DNA of 64,000 nucleotides from positions 1,674,001-1,738,000 of the forward strand of contig NZ_AP017569.1 in the NCBI RefSeq assembly GCF_002355655.1, in the 5' to 3' direction. Below, in pieces: positions 7,879 through 18,074 of this stretch. The stretch comes from Halorubrum trapanicum. GTDB lineage: Archaea > Halobacteriota > Halobacteria > Halobacteriales > Haloferacaceae. The position numbers and the translations under genes were made by a program. Below the pieces are notes generated by a model that worked only from the letters and a program-made list of their open reading frames with translations, was not told the DNA's origin and made no database searches. How positions within the stretch are numbered: the stretch's first letter is position 1; the number at the start of each line of letters is the position of its first letter.

Positions 7879-9483
7879 CTACTCGTCGGCGCGCCCGTCG
7901 GCGCCGTCCAGCGTGATCTCGGTGATCTCGACGATCCGGTCGTCCGCGAGCAGCTCATCGATCGCGGCGTCGGGGACGGCCGAGTCGAGGTTGTAGACGG
8001 TGAGCGCCTCGCCGCCCTGCGTCTCGCGGCCGTTGAACATCCCGGCGATGTTCACGTCGTGGTCGCCGAGGACGGTGCCGATGAGCCCGATGACGCCCGG
8101 CTCGTCGGTGTTGCGCGCGACGAGCATGTGACCGTACGGGACCGCGTCGACGCGGAACCCGTCGATCCGGACGATGCGGGCGTCCTCGCCCGCGAACAGC
8201 GTCCCCTCGACCGCGATCTCGTCGTCGCCGTTGCGCACGGTGACGCGGACGAGGCTCTGGAAGTCGTCGGTCTGCCGGGTCTTCGACTCCGTCACCTCGA
8301 TGCCGCGCTCCTCGGCGAGCCGGGGCGCGTTCACCGCGTTCACCTGCCACTCCAGCGGCTCGAAGACGCCCTTCAGGGCGCTCGCGGTGACGAGGTCGAC
8401 CTCCTCGGCGGCGATGTCGCCCTCGTAGGTCGCCTCCACCTCGGTGATCCGGCCGTCGAGCAGCTGGGCGGCGACCTTCCCGGCGGTCTCGGCCACGTCG
8501 ATGTACGGCTCGATCCGCGGGAAGGCGCTCTCGTCGACCGAGGGCGCGTTGAGCGCGGTCAAGACCGGCTCGTCGTCGAACGCCGCGAGGACGGCCTCCG
8601 CGGTGTCGACCGCGACGTTCTCCTGTGCGGCCTCGGTCGAGGCGCCGAGGTGCGGCGTGAGGACGATATCCTCGACGTCGAGCAGCGGCGAGTCCGCGGG
8701 GAGCGGCTCCTCGGCGAAGGAGTCGAGCGCGGCGCCCGCGAGGACGCCGTCGTCGACCGCCTCGGCGAGCGCGTCCTCGTCGACGATGCCGCCGCGGGCG
8801 CAGTTGATGAGGTAGCCGCCCTCCAGCTGGGCCAGCTCGGCCTCGCCGATCATCCCCTCCGTCTCGGGGAGGAGCGGGGTGTGGATCGTCGCGAAGTCGC
8901 CCGCGGCGAGCGCGTCGTGGAGGTCCTCGACGAGCTCGGCGCCCATCCGCTCGGCGCGCTCCTCGGAGATGTACGGGTCGTAGACGACGAGGTCCATCCC
9001 GAGCGAGTCGAGCCGCTTGGCGACCTCCTGGCCGACGCGGCCGAGGCCGACGATGGTGAGCGTCTTGTTGTTCACCTCGGTGCCGAGGAACTCGCCTTTC
9101 GCCCACTCGCCGCCGACGAGGCGCCCGTGCGCCTGCGGGATCGAGCGCGCGACGGCGAACGTCATCGCGACCGTGTGTTCGGCGGCGGCGCGGACGTTGC
9201 CCTCGGGCGCGTTGGCGACGATGACGCCGTGGTCGGTGGCGGCCTCGATGTCGATGTTGTCGACGCCGATGCCGGCGCGGCCGACGATGACGAGGTCGGT
9301 CGCGGCCTCGAAGACGGCCTCGTTCACGTCGGTCCCGGACCGAACGATCAGCGCGTTCGCGTCGGCGACGGCGTCGAGCAGCGCGTCGCCCTCGCTCTCG
9401 TAGTCGGTGACGACCTCGTGGCCGGCGTCTCGGAGTCGGTCCAACCCCGCGTCCGCGATGGGGTCGGTCACGAGTACCTTCAT
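7879..9483 (-). CDS. serA: D-3-phosphoglycerate dehydrogenase
   Basis: A 534-residue long-form enzyme oxidising 3-phosphoglycerate in the first step of serine synthesis. The substrate-binding part begins MKVLVTDPIADAGL; the NAD Rossmann motif is GLGRVGQEVAKRL (about 147-159), RGGIVDEDAL and the catalytic-His region LTPHLGASTEAAQ follow. An intervening domain and a C-terminal ACT domain (LVARNTDEPGVIGLIG) allow serine feedback. The ATG at 9481-9483 is chosen over an extended frame because homology begins there. serB, the third pathway enzyme, is at 58.3-59.0 kb. Confidence 0.95.
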   Translation of the reverse strand: MKVLVTDPIADAGLDRLRDAGHEVVTDYESEGDALLDAVADANALIVRSGTDVNEAVFEAATDLVIVGRAGIGVDNIDIEAATDHGVIVANAPEGNVRAAAEHTVAMTFAVARSIPQAHGRLVGGEWAKGEFLGTEVNNKTLTIVGLGRVGQEVAKRLDSLGMDLVVYDPYISEERAERMGAELVEDLHDALAAGDFATIHTPLLPETEGMIGEAELAQLEGGYLINCARGGIVDEDALAEAVDDGVLAGAALDSFAEEPLPADSPLLDVEDIVLTPHLGASTEAAQENVAVDTAEAVLAAFDDEPVLTALNAPSVDESAFPRIEPYIDVAETAGKVAAQLLDGRITEVEATYEGDIAAEEVDLVTASALKGVFEPLEWQVNAVNAPRLAEERGIEVTESKTRQTDDFQSLVRVTVRNGDDEIAVEGTLFAGEDARIVRIDGFRVDAVPYGHMLVARNTDEPGVIGLIGTVLGDHDVNIAGMFNGRETQGGEALTVYNLDSAVPDAAIDELLADDRIVEITEITLDGADGRADE

Positions 9484-9653
9484 GCCGAAACGCACCCGCG
9501 GCGCGGGGTTAACGCTTTCCGAATCGCGCCGTTTTGCCGCCCGGACGGATCCGCGCTCGTGGGTATCGACCCCTCCGTTTCCGGTGGAGAATGCGCGTTC
9601 GTGGGTATCCTCGCCGTCGGTACTCCCTTTTATACCCGGGCGCATGTGGTCGT

Positions 9654-10955
9654 ATGGACCTCACGATCGCGTTCGTCGGCGTCGGCGCCATCCTCGCGCT
9701 GACCGCCGTGAGCGCCTTCTTCTCCAGCTCGGAACTCGCGGTGTTCTCCGTGCCGACCCACCGGATCGACTCGCTCGTCGCGACCGACGCCCCGGGCGCC
9801 CGGGCGCTGTCGGCGCTGCGCGACGACTCGCACCGCTTCCTCGTCACGGCCTTAGTGAGCAACAACGTCGCCAACATCGCCGCCGCCTCGGTCGCGACCG
9901 CGGTGTTCGTCCGCTTCGGGTTCTCCGGCGGCGAGGCGGCCACGGGGTCGACGCTCGTCACCTCGCTCTTCGTCATCGTCTTCGGCGAGATCGCGCCGAA
10001 GTCGTACGCGGTCGCGAACGCCGAGAAGCACGCGCTCCGCGTCTCGCGGGTCGTCGTCGCGATCCAGCGCGTCCTCCGCCCCGTCCTGTACGTGTTCGAG
10101 GCGCTGTCGGGCGTCGTCAACCGCTTCACCGGCGGGGAGTCCGACATCGAGTCGTACCTCTCCCGCGAGGAGATCGCGACGCTCGTCCGGTCGGGCGAGG
10201 CCGCGGGCGCGCTCGACCCCGACGAGGGCGCGATGATCCGCGGCGTTCTCGACTTGGAGACCACGACCGTCGCCGCGGTGATGGTCCCGCGGACCGACGT
10301 CGTCGCGCTCCCCGACACCGCGACGCCGGCGGACGCGCTCTCGCGGGCGGCGAGCGAGGGCGTCACCCGGATGCCCGTCTACGGCGAGAACCGCGACGAC
10401 GTGGTCGGGATCGTCGACGTCCGGGACGCGATCCGCGCGGACGAGTCGGGCGCCGACCTCGCGAGCGCGCTCAGCGAGCCGGCGTTCGTCCCCGAGACGA
10501 AGCCGCTCGACGAGCTGTTCGCCGAGATGCGCGCGAGCGAGGCGCGGATGGTGATCGTCGTCGACGAGCACGGCGCGGTCGTCGGGATCGCGACCTTGGA
10601 GGACCTCTTCGAGGAGGTCGTCGGCGAGCTGGTCGGGCGCTGGGAGACGGACGCCGTCGACGTGGTCGCGCCCGACGCCGCCGTCGTCCGCGGCTGGACG
10701 ACCGTGACGCACCTCAACGAGACGCTCGGGCTCTCGCTGCCCGCGGGCGCGGGCGCCGAGACGGTCGCGGGCCTGATAACCCGACAGCTCGGCCGACTGC
10801 CCCGGGAGGGCGACCGCGTCGCGGTCGGCGACGTCACGCTCGCCGTCACCGGCGCGACCACGACGCGGGTCACCCGCGTCCGGGTCGAACACGCCGACGA
10901 GAACGGGTTCGCCGCGGCTCGCGGGAGCGGCGACGAGCCGGCGGGCTCCGCGTGA
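9654..10955 (+). CDS. CNNM/CorC (HlyC)-type membrane transporter
   Basis: A 433-residue protein with an N-terminal CNNM transmembrane domain (about residues 1-170; FFSSSELAVFSVPTHRI and LVSNNVANIAAAS are typical), a tandem CBS pair (about 200-320; VPRTDVVALPDTATPADAL, VVDEHGAVVGIATLEDLFEE) and a C-terminal CorC/HlyC domain. The family is linked to Mg2+ efflux or Na+/Mg2+ exchange. TATA box TTTTATA about 25 nt before the ATG. Confidence 0.9.
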   Translation: MDLTIAFVGVGAILALTAVSAFFSSSELAVFSVPTHRIDSLVATDAPGARALSALRDDSHRFLVTALVSNNVANIAAASVATAVFVRFGFSGGEAATGSTLVTSLFVIVFGEIAPKSYAVANAEKHALRVSRVVVAIQRVLRPVLYVFEALSGVVNRFTGGESDIESYLSREEIATLVRSGEAAGALDPDEGAMIRGVLDLETTTVAAVMVPRTDVVALPDTATPADALSRAASEGVTRMPVYGENRDDVVGIVDVRDAIRADESGADLASALSEPAFVPETKPLDELFAEMRASEARMVIVVDEHGAVVGIATLEDLFEEVVGELVGRWETDAVDVVAPDAAVVRGWTTVTHLNETLGLSLPAGAGAETVAGLITRQLGRLPREGDRVAVGDVTLAVTGATTTRVTRVRVEHADENGFAAARGSGDEPAGSA

Positions 10956-11039
10956 CCGTCGCCGTCGCCCCCGCGGCGCCACACACATAACACAACATAC
11001 ATCTGCGTCCGGCGGGTCCCGGAACACACGTTCTCGATC

Positions 11040-11870
11040 ATGGTGAGCCGCTGGGCGTGTGACCGGTGCGGGTTCGTCGCGTGGACGCGGGACCGCTCGG
11101 AGATGGCCGACGTGACGGGGTCGCACCTGCTCGCCCACCACTCGGACGCGCTCTCGAAGTCGGACTTCCGCGTGAGCTGGGACTGCCCGTACTGCGCCAC
11201 CGCCAAGACCGCCTACGACACGGACGGCGCGGTCGCCGAGTTCAAGGCGCACCTCCACGACCACGTGGTCGACCGGATCGCCGACGGGGTCCACGTGGCC
11301 GACCGGCTGGGATGGGACGGCGTCGTCCGCGTCGACGCCTCGCCCACCGGCGGCGAGGCCGACGCGCTCCGGACGCACTTTCACGGCGCCGCGGGGCTCG
11401 TCGTCGCCGTGACGCCGACGCCGGAGCGACTGGTCCGCACGCTCGACGAGCGCCTCGCGTCGTGGCCCCGCCGGACGGTGCTCGTCACCACCGGCGAGTA
11501 CGACTTCGAGGCGACCCCCGACGTCGACTTCGAGGGGCTCGACGTCGAGCTCGTCGAGCTCGACCCGCGCCTCTCCCCCGACGAGGTCGGCGAGACCGTC
11601 TCGCGGATCCTCGACGCCAACCACGAGTCCGGCGAGCGCGTCTCGCTGGAGGTGAGCGTCTTCGGCCAGATCGTCGCCGCCTTCGACGTCGAGCGCGCGG
11701 TCGCGTTCGTTCGCATGCTCGCTGCCCGCCTCGCGGACGCAGAGGGAGTGTTACAGCTGTACGTGGACGCCGACGCGGACCGAAACGTCGCCACCGTCCT
11801 GAACTTCCTCGACGAGACGATCGACCTGACGGTCGCGGTCGACGACGGCCGGTTCGTTCGCCGGCCGTAG
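11040..11870 (+). CDS. Zinc-finger protein with degenerate RecA/KaiC-like domain
   Basis: A 276-residue protein. The N-terminal 85 residues carry two zinc-finger-like modules (CDRCGF...HLLAHH and CPYC...HLHDH). The remainder (VVAVTPTPERLVRTLDERL, VLVTTGEYDFE, SRILDANHES) resembles haloarchaeal KaiC-like DUF7504 proteins but has no Walker A, so nucleotide binding is unlikely. Possibly regulatory. Stand-alone, convergent with the HEAT-repeat gene 27 bp away. Confidence 0.7.
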   Translation: MVSRWACDRCGFVAWTRDRSEMADVTGSHLLAHHSDALSKSDFRVSWDCPYCATAKTAYDTDGAVAEFKAHLHDHVVDRIADGVHVADRLGWDGVVRVDASPTGGEADALRTHFHGAAGLVVAVTPTPERLVRTLDERLASWPRRTVLVTTGEYDFEATPDVDFEGLDVELVELDPRLSPDEVGETVSRILDANHESGERVSLEVSVFGQIVAAFDVERAVAFVRMLAARLADAEGVLQLYVDADADRNVATVLNFLDETIDLTVAVDDGRFVRRP

Positions 11871-11897
11871 GCGCCGTCTCTCCGACTCTTCGCCCGT

Positions 11898-13316
11898 CTA
11901 GCCCTCGTAGCTCTCCGTGTAGTCCGCGGGCCAGCGGACGTAGACGTACTCCACGTGCCGGTCCGCGGCCGCCTCGACGACCGCCCGCTTGAACCGTCGC
12001 AACACCGCTCTGGCGCGCTCCCGCGCCGCCTCGGAGGCGGTCCCGTCGCTCGCGAGCGCCCGGAGCTTTCGCTCGACGTCGACGCCGAGCGGCGGTTCGC
12101 TCCCGCGGTCCGGCCCCTCCGCGGACCCGTCCGCCGAGGCTATCCGCGGCAGGTACGCGGCGGCGAGGTCCGCAACCAGTCGGTCCCGGTGGTCGAGCGC
12201 GTCGATCAGCCACTCGACCGCGGTCGACCGGTCGGCGGCGGCCGGGTCCGCCGCTTCGAGGAGCTCACAGTACAGCCACGCCGCGTACCGCTTGGTCTCG
12301 GCGTCGACGCGCTCTCGCGATCCGGAGACCGCGCTCCCGCTTTCTCCCGCCCGGTCGGCCGCGGTTCGCTCCGCGGCGACCGCCCGGAACACCGCGAGCG
12401 GGCCGTCGGTCTCGAACGGTCGCTCGGTGAGGAGGCGGTCGCGAACGTCGCCCGCGGGGACCGCGTCCGCCCCGGCGACCACCGCGGCGACGGACCTCGC
12501 GGCCGCCCGGCGGACCGCCTCGGAGGGGTCCCGTAGCGACCCGATCAGCACCCCGGTCGCGTCCCGTCGGTCGAGCGCTCCCAGTCGTTCGACGACGACG
12601 AGGCGGAGCCGCTCGTTCCCGCGCCGCGCCGCGAGCGCGAGCAGTTCGACCGCGTCGTCGCTGTCCATCGCGACGAGCGCGTCGGCCGCGGCGCCGCGCA
12701 CGAGGTCGTTCGGCGCGTTCACCAGCGGTCGGACCGCCTCGACCGCCTCGCCGCCGACCCGCGCGTATCCCCTGACGGCCCGGGCGCGGACTCGGGCGTC
12801 GTCGTCGTCGAACGCCTCGCGGAGCCGGGGTGCGGCACCCCTCCCGCCGACCGCCGCCAGCCCGGTCGCCGCGACCATCCGATACGCGGCCCGATCGTGT
12901 TCCAGCCACCGGGCGAACGTCTCCGCGGCATCGCGTCCCGCCGCCCGGGATCCGCTGCCCGCGCCGTTCGCCCCGTCTTCGCCGTCGCCCCGCCGCTTCG
13001 CGATCCGCCGCGCCAGCCGGTCGACGTGGTCGTCGCCGTGGAAGTACAGCGACTCGATCGCCGCCGCGCGGACGGCCTCGTCGGGGTCGTCGAGCGCGGT
13101 CTCGAACAGCGCCTCGACGATCCGCTCGGCGGCGGCGCTCATCGAGCTGGAGGGGTTGCCGAGCGCCTCGGCCGCCTCGCGCCGCGCCGACGCGTCGAAC
13201 CGCCGGTCGAGCCGCGCCAGCGCCGGGGGGTCACCGTCGGTCGGTCGGCCGCTCCGCCCGGCGCCGCCGCTCTCCGCCGATCCCGTGGCGCCCTCCGATC
13301 GCGGCCTGTCGTCCAT
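11898..13316 (-). CDS. HEAT/PBS-lyase-repeat scaffold protein
   Basis: A 472-residue protein from ATG 13314-13316 built of about nine helical HEAT-like repeats (e.g. DDPDEAVRAAAIESLYFHG, DDDARVRARAVRGYARVGG, DPSEAVRRAAARSVAAVV). The N-terminal 40 residues are Ser/Gly-rich, and the C-terminal tail ends in basic and aromatic residues (VEYVYVRWPADYTESYEG). Such repeats mediate protein contacts; no enzyme motif is seen. Confidence 0.75.
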   Translation of the reverse strand: MDDRPRSEGATGSAESGGAGRSGRPTDGDPPALARLDRRFDASARREAAEALGNPSSSMSAAAERIVEALFETALDDPDEAVRAAAIESLYFHGDDHVDRLARRIAKRRGDGEDGANGAGSGSRAAGRDAAETFARWLEHDRAAYRMVAATGLAAVGGRGAAPRLREAFDDDDARVRARAVRGYARVGGEAVEAVRPLVNAPNDLVRGAAADALVAMDSDDAVELLALAARRGNERLRLVVVERLGALDRRDATGVLIGSLRDPSEAVRRAAARSVAAVVAGADAVPAGDVRDRLLTERPFETDGPLAVFRAVAAERTAADRAGESGSAVSGSRERVDAETKRYAAWLYCELLEAADPAAADRSTAVEWLIDALDHRDRLVADLAAAYLPRIASADGSAEGPDRGSEPPLGVDVERKLRALASDGTASEAARERARAVLRRFKRAVVEAAADRHVEYVYVRWPADYTESYEG

Positions 13317-13402
13317 CTGTGAACCCCTCACCGATCCGGTACGTTAAACGTACGCCCGCGGCTATCACCGGTGAGAATCGACGCCGGTCGGCGAGCGGGA
13401 CC

Positions 13403-13981
13403 TCACGGTCCGAGCCCGAACTCTCGGACGGTGTCGTACTCCGGTCCCGACGCGGTCAGCGTCGACTCGACCAGCCGGATCTCGTCGACCGAGAACGATC
13501 CGACCTCCGGGTCCGTCGCGTCGAGCGCGTCCCGGACCGCCTCGGCGCCGGTCGCGTTCTCGACGCGGCCCAGCGTCACGTGCGGCGTGAAGTCGTGGTC
13601 GGCCGGGTCGACGCCGAGCGCGGTCGTCTCGACTTCGAGGGCCTCGTGGAGCGCGGCGAGGTCGTCGCCGCCGCGGTCGATCCCCGCCCAAACGACCGAG
13701 ACGTACTCGCGGTTCGGGAAGACGCCGAGGCCGGCGACTGCGCATTTAAATGGGACGACGGTGGCGCGGTCGACCGCGCGCTCGCCGGCCTCGATGACGT
13801 CGCTGAGGGAGGGTTCGGTCCCGTCGTCGTTCTCGTCGACCTCGCCGAGAAACTTCATCGTCACGTGCGCCTGTTCGGGGTCGACGGGGTTGACGCCGGG
13901 TGCGTCCGCGAATGGGGCCTGCGCGTCTGCGATGGCAGGCGCGAGGGAGTCGGGGAGGTCGACGGCGAAGAACGCTCGCAT
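13403..13981 (-). CDS. thpR: RNA 2',3'-cyclic phosphodiesterase (2H superfamily)
   Basis: A 192-residue 2H phosphoesterase with both HxTx motifs: HVTM near residue 40 and HVTL near 134. These enzymes hydrolyse 2',3'-cyclic phosphates and can join tRNA halves in vitro. The ATG at 13979-13981 lies about 28 nt after a TTTATAA box (14008-14014) that is also the distal end of repeat element A, so this gene's promoter may be supplied by the element. Confidence 0.9.
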   Translation of the reverse strand: MRAFFAVDLPDSLAPAIADAQAPFADAPGVNPVDPEQAHVTMKFLGEVDENDDGTEPSLSDVIEAGERAVDRATVVPFKCAVAGLGVFPNREYVSVVWAGIDRGGDDLAALHEALEVETTALGVDPADHDFTPHVTLGRVENATGAEAVRDALDATDPEVGSFSVDEIRLVESTLTASGPEYDTVREFGLGP

Positions 13982-14007
13982 TACGTGTGAGTTTTTGATC
14001 GAGTTTG

Positions 14008-14409
14008 TTTATAAGTGTCTGGCGTAGTGTCGCTCGTTGATTTATAAACTACTCTCAGCGAGACGGACACCTCCAAAGTCCCAGCCGTCCGGCTATATAC
14101 GCCTGATAATAGACCTACAGAGAACGCCTCCAAAGCCCCAGCCGTGAGGCCGGCGGACGCTCGCTGTGCTCCTCGGTCGCTCACTCCGTTCGCTCCCTGC
14201 GGTGCTTACATCGCCTCCGCCGGCCTCACGGCTGCCCCTTTGAGTCCCGCCCCGCACCGCACGGCACCGAAACCTCACCCCTCCCCAGCCTCGTCGCCCG
14301 GCCTCCGCTTCGCTCCGGCCGGGCGACTCCCTCGCGCGGTGCCGTTCGCGGCCGCCGGGGCGGCCGCTCACGGGCACGCGCCGACCGCCACCGCCGCGTC
14401 CATTTATAA
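14008..14409 (-). repeat. Three-hairpin intergenic element, copy A
   Basis: Read on the minus strand, it starts at TTTATAA (14403-14409) and contains hairpin III (arms 14348-14356 and 14359-14367), hairpin II (14293-14303 with 14317-14327) and the long hairpin I (14140-14157 with 14216-14233, perfect 18-bp arms). Fixed linkers GAGGCTGGGGAGG, GGACTCAAAGGGGCAG and CTGGGGCTTTGGAGG are present. A 57-nt tail unit is followed by two shortened ones, with TTTATAA at 14041 and 14008. It lies between uvrC and thpR, in their orientation. ORFs within it are not credible. Confidence 0.85.
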
Positions 14410-14435
14410 GATATCGTTGCCGTCCACAGTTCCGT

Positions 14436-16220
14436 TTATAAACGCTCCCGGATCGTGTCGGCCGTCGCGTCGCCGACGCCGTCGACGTCGGTGAGGTCCG
14501 CGCGGGAGGCGTCGCGGACGTTTTCGACCGAGCCGAATCTGCGCAGGAGTCGGCGGCGCGTCTCGGGGCCGACGCCGGGCACGTCGTCGAGGACGGTCTT
14601 CACCTCGTCGCGGACGGTCTGGTGGTAGGAGACGGCGAAGCGGTGCGCCTCGTCGCGCACGCGCTGGAGGAGGTGGAGCTCCGGGGCGTCGTCGTCCCAC
14701 CGCCGGGTACCCGTCGGGGTGACGACCAGCTCCTCGGCCTTCGCGAGCGCGACGACGGGCACGTCCCACCCCGTCTCCGCGAGCGCGTCGCGGGCGGCCC
14801 CGAGCTGGCCCTCGCCGCCGTCGATCAGGAGGAGGTCGGGGTCGGGGCGGTCGTCGCGGCCCTCGACCGCGCGCTCGGCGCGCCAGCGGATCAGTTCGCG
14901 CATGTTCGCGTAGTCGTCGTTGCGGTCGGTGAGATTCTTCCGGCGGTAGTCGGCCGTCTCGGCGCTCCCGTCGACGAAGCACACGTCGGAGCCGACGACG
15001 GCGGTCCCCTGCGCGTGGCTCACGTCGAACCCCTCGATCCGGTCGGGGCGTGAGATTCCGAGCCGGTCGCCGAGCGCGCCGACGGGGTCGTCGCGGCCGC
15101 CGCGCTTCCGGGCGTTCTTCAGCGCGAGTTCGACGAGCTTCGCCTCGCGGCCGGCGCCGGGGACCCGGACCGCGACCCCCTCGCCCTCCAGCCAGTCGAC
15201 CACGTCCGGGTCGGCGGGGCGCTCGGCGAGGAGGACCGCGTCCGGGAACTCCCGCTCGGCGTAGTACTGCGCGAGGAACGCCGCGAGGACGGCGGCGGGG
15301 GTGTTGGCGTCGGCGTCTCCCGTGTCGCCCGCATCTCCGTCGCCCGTCGACCCTTCCTCCACCGCCGCCGCGTCCAGTCGGTGCCGGCTCCGGTCGACGA
15401 GCTGGCCCCGCTCGCTGTGGAGTCGGGCCACGCGGGCGGTGTCGCCCTCGACCGCGGCCGCCAGCACGTCGACGGTGCGGTCGTCGCTCCGGTCGCTGAC
15501 GGCTTCGCCGCCCTCGCCGTGGAACGCCTCGACCGCTTCGAGCCGGTCGCGGAGGTTCGCGGCGCGCTCGAACTCGTTCGCCTCGGCGGCGGCCTCCATC
15601 CGGCGGCGGAGGGGGTCCGCGAGGACGCCGGTCTCGCCCTCGAAGAAGCGCCGCGCGGCGGCCACGTCCTCGGCGTACTCTTCCGGCGAGATCTCGCCGG
15701 TACACGGCGCCGAGCAGATGCCCATCTCGTAGTCGAGGCAGGGCCGGTCGCGCCCCTCGTACTTGTGGTCCGAGCAGCCGCGGAGGCCGTACACCTCCCG
15801 CACCGCCTTCACCACGGTCTCGACGCGCCCCACGTCGGTGAACGGGCCGTACGCGGCCGCGCCCGCCTCGGGGTCGCGCGTCACCTCGATCCGGGGGACC
15901 TCGTGGTCGGAGAAGGCGACCAAGGGGTACGACTTGTCGTCCTTCAGCCGGACGTTGTACCGCGGCCGGAGCCGCTTGATGAGGTTCGCCTCCAAGAGGA
16001 GCGCCTGCGTCTCCGTGTCGGTGACCGCGAACTCGATCCGGTCGGCGCGCTCGACCATCCCGCGGATGCGGCCCGAACGCGGGTCCGCGTACGACCGCAC
16101 CCGGTCGCGCAGGTCGAGCGCCTTCCCGACGTACAGCGTCGTCTCGCCCGCGCGGAACTGGTAGACCCCCGGCTCCGTCGGGAGGTCGCGGGCCCGCTCG
16201 CGCACCGCGTCGGCGTCCAT
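14436..16220 (-). CDS. uvrC: Excinuclease ABC subunit C
   Basis: Nucleotide-excision repair nuclease that makes both incisions in a UvrAB-marked strand. From the ATG at 16218-16220 it has 594 residues: GIY-YIG domain (about 18-95; GVYQF...LYVGKA), a cysteine cluster ([20 protein letters not shown] is within it), the UVR helical motif ([17 protein letters not shown]), the RNase H-like domain ([10 protein letters not shown]...[10 protein letters not shown]) and C-terminal HhH motifs ([17 protein letters not shown]). An ATG 33 nt upstream is possible. The TAA stop lies inside a TTTATAA box (14435-14441), 26 nt from element A. Confidence 0.94.
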   Translation of the reverse strand: MDADAVRERARDLPTEPGVYQFRAGETTLYVGKALDLRDRVRSYADPRSGRIRGMVERADRIEFAVTDTETQALLLEANLIKRLRPRYNVRLKDDKSYPLVAFSDHEVPRIEVTRDPEAGAAAYGPFTDVGRVETVVKAVREVYGLRGCSDHKYEGRDRPCLDYEMGICSAPCTGEISPEEYAEDVAAARRFFEGETGVLADPLRRRMEAAAEANEFERAANLRDRLEAVEAFHGEGGEAVSDRSDDRTVDVLAAAVEGDTARVARLHSERGQLVDRSRHRLDAAAVEEGSTGDGDAGDTGDADANTPAAVLAAFLAQYYAEREFPDAVLLAERPADPDVVDWLEGEGVAVRVPGAGREAKLVELALKNARKRGGRDDPVGALGDRLGISRPDRIEGFDVSHAQGTAVVGSDVCFVDGSAETADYRRKNLTDRNDDYANMRELIRWRAERAVEGRDDRPDPDLLLIDGGEGQLGAARDALAETGWDVPVVALAKAEELVVTPTGTRRWDDDAPELHLLQRVRDEAHRFAVSYHQTVRDEVKTVLDDVPGVGPETRRRLLRRFGSVENVRDASRADLTDVDGVGDATADTIRERL

Positions 16221-16363
16221 CGGTCTCGGATCGCCGTAGCCGCCCGACGCCATTGAACGCTGCGGGCCCGCGGGCGACCCTCTCGTTCGTCACCCGCCGG
16301 TTATCAAAAATGAACACCGGAACGTGCGGTTTATCATGGCGGTTGGGAGACGGTGACGTAGAC

Positions 16364-17986
16364 ATGACTGGACTTCGCGAGCGCCTGCGGAACGTCTTCG
16401 GGCGAGGCGGCGACTCCCGATCGGTCCCCGACGGGGGCGTCGTCGTCGAGGACGCGCCGGGGGCCGACGCCGACACGGCCGCGGTCGACGAGTCCGGCGA
16501 CCCGGACGGCGGAGCGTACAGCGTCGCGGAGACGGACGGCGCGGACCGGGCCGGAGCCCTGGCCGGCGCCGGCTTCGCCGAGGTGTTCAACGCCACGGGG
16601 GTCCCGACGTTCATCCTCGACGAGGAGGGGAACGTCGCCGAGTGGAACGAGTCGCTCGCGGCGCTCACGGGCGTCGACCGCGGAGACGCCCTCGGCCACG
16701 GCTACGCCTCGGAGCTGTTCTACCCCGACGGCCGGCGCGCGGACACGCTCGCGGACAAGGTGCTCGAAGCGCCCGAAAACGCCGACGAGGTGTACGACCT
16801 CGAGCGATGCGGAAGCGCCCGGACCCGCTACCGCGACACGAGCACGATGGTCGACCGCCACGGCGACGAGAAGCACATCGAGTTCACCGCGACGCCGATG
16901 TACGACGACGAAACCGCCGAGCTCGTGGGTGTGACCGAGGTCGTCATCGACCGGACCGAGAACGTCAACGAGCGCGACGCCACGGGCGAGCTGGTCGCCG
17001 AGGTCCGGGAGACCGCGGAGGCGATCGGCGAGGGGAACCTCGACGCCCGCGCGAGCCGCCGCGACTCGTTCGATCACCTCGGCGCCGACCTGGTCCGCGT
17101 CGTCGACGTCGTCAACCAGATGGCCGAGAACTTAGACCAGCTCTCCTCGGGCGTCCACGAGAAGGCGCGCGACCTCGACGAGACGGTCGAGGAGGCGAGC
17201 GCCGCGGCCGCCGACATCGCCGAGAACGTCGACGAGCAGAACGAGCTCCTCGAAGAGAGCGTCTCCGAGATGCAGTCCTTTTCCGCGGGGATGGAGGAGG
17301 TCGCGGCGACGGCCGACCAGGTCGACTCCGCCGCGGTCGCGGCGGCCGACGCCGCCGACGAGGGGCTCGACGCCAGCGAGGACGCCCGCGAGGCGACCGA
17401 GGACGTCGTCGAGATCGGCGACGAGCTCGTCGAGAGCGTCGGCGCGCTCTCCGAGCGCATGGACGACATCGAGGAGGTCATCGAGGTGATCTCCGACGTG
17501 GCCGAGCAGACGAACCTGCTCGCGCTCAACGCCAACATCGAGGCCGCCCGCGCCGGCGAGGGCGGCGACGGCTTCGCGGTCGTCGCCGAGGAGGTGAAGA
17601 AGCTCGCCGACGAGACCCGCGGCTACACCGAGGAGATCACGGAGAGCCTCGACAAGCTGCAGGCGCAGTCCGCGGAGACCACCACCGCGGTCGAGCGCTC
17701 CCACGAGCGCATCGAGGACGCGGGCACCGAGATCGAGACGGTACTCGACTCCTTAGAGGAGATCGCCGACGCGGTCGACGAGGCGGCCGCGGGCGTCGCG
17801 GAGGTCGCCCGCACTACCGACGACCAGGCCGCGACCGTCGAGGAGCTGACCTCGTCGCTGGAGGCGGTTCGCGAGCGCTCCGACCGCACGGAGGACGCGA
17901 CCGAGCGCATCGTCGACGCCACCGACGACCAGGAGGCGGCCGTCGACGAGCTGATCGCTCGCGTCGAGCAGCTCGACGCGCGGTAA
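16364..17986 (+). CDS. Soluble methyl-accepting transducer with PAS domain
   Basis: A 540-residue haloarchaeal transducer (Htr). An acidic N-terminus precedes a PAS domain (about 68-185; [20 protein letters not shown]), a linker resembling HAMP and a long coiled-coil signalling domain whose hairpin tip reads [20 protein letters not shown] near residues 381-400, where CheA/CheW bind. No transmembrane helix is seen, so it should sense cytoplasmic or redox cues. No che gene is nearby. Start chosen at ATG 16364; a TTTATC box lies about 34 nt upstream. Confidence 0.9.
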   Translation: MTGLRERLRNVFGRGGDSRSVPDGGVVVEDAPGADADTAAVDESGDPDGGAYSVAETDGADRAGALAGAGFAEVFNATGVPTFILDEEGNVAEWNESLAALTGVDRGDALGHGYASELFYPDGRRADTLADKVLEAPENADEVYDLERCGSARTRYRDTSTMVDRHGDEKHIEFTATPMYDDETAELVGVTEVVIDRTENVNERDATGELVAEVRETAEAIGEGNLDARASRRDSFDHLGADLVRVVDVVNQMAENLDQLSSGVHEKARDLDETVEEASAAAADIAENVDEQNELLEESVSEMQSFSAGMEEVAATADQVDSAAVAAADAADEGLDASEDAREATEDVVEIGDELVESVGALSERMDDIEEVIEVISDVAEQTNLLALNANIEAARAGEGGDGFAVVAEEVKKLADETRGYTEEITESLDKLQAQSAETTTAVERSHERIEDAGTEIETVLDSLEEIADAVDEAAAGVAEVARTTDDQAATVEELTSSLEAVRERSDRTEDATERIVDATDDQEAAVDELIARVEQLDAR

Positions 17987-18074
17987 CGCTCCGACTCCGC
18001 TAGCGCCCCTTCGGTTTTCTCCCCCAGCTCTCGTCCCGCCGAACGTTTAACCCCGCTCAACCCCCAGAAATCGT

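Noticed and set aside
8059-9702. 547-residue plus-strand ORF
   Set aside because: Antisense shadow of serA; composition is that of a mirrored GC-rich gene with no domain.
14008-14409. Insertion sequence or group II intron
   Set aside because: No transposase, reverse transcriptase or domain V-like hairpin in any of the eight copies; only a non-autonomous element remains possible.
14404-16668. 754-residue minus-strand ORF
   Set aside because: Out-of-frame shadow of uvrC, extending into the transducer gene and element A.
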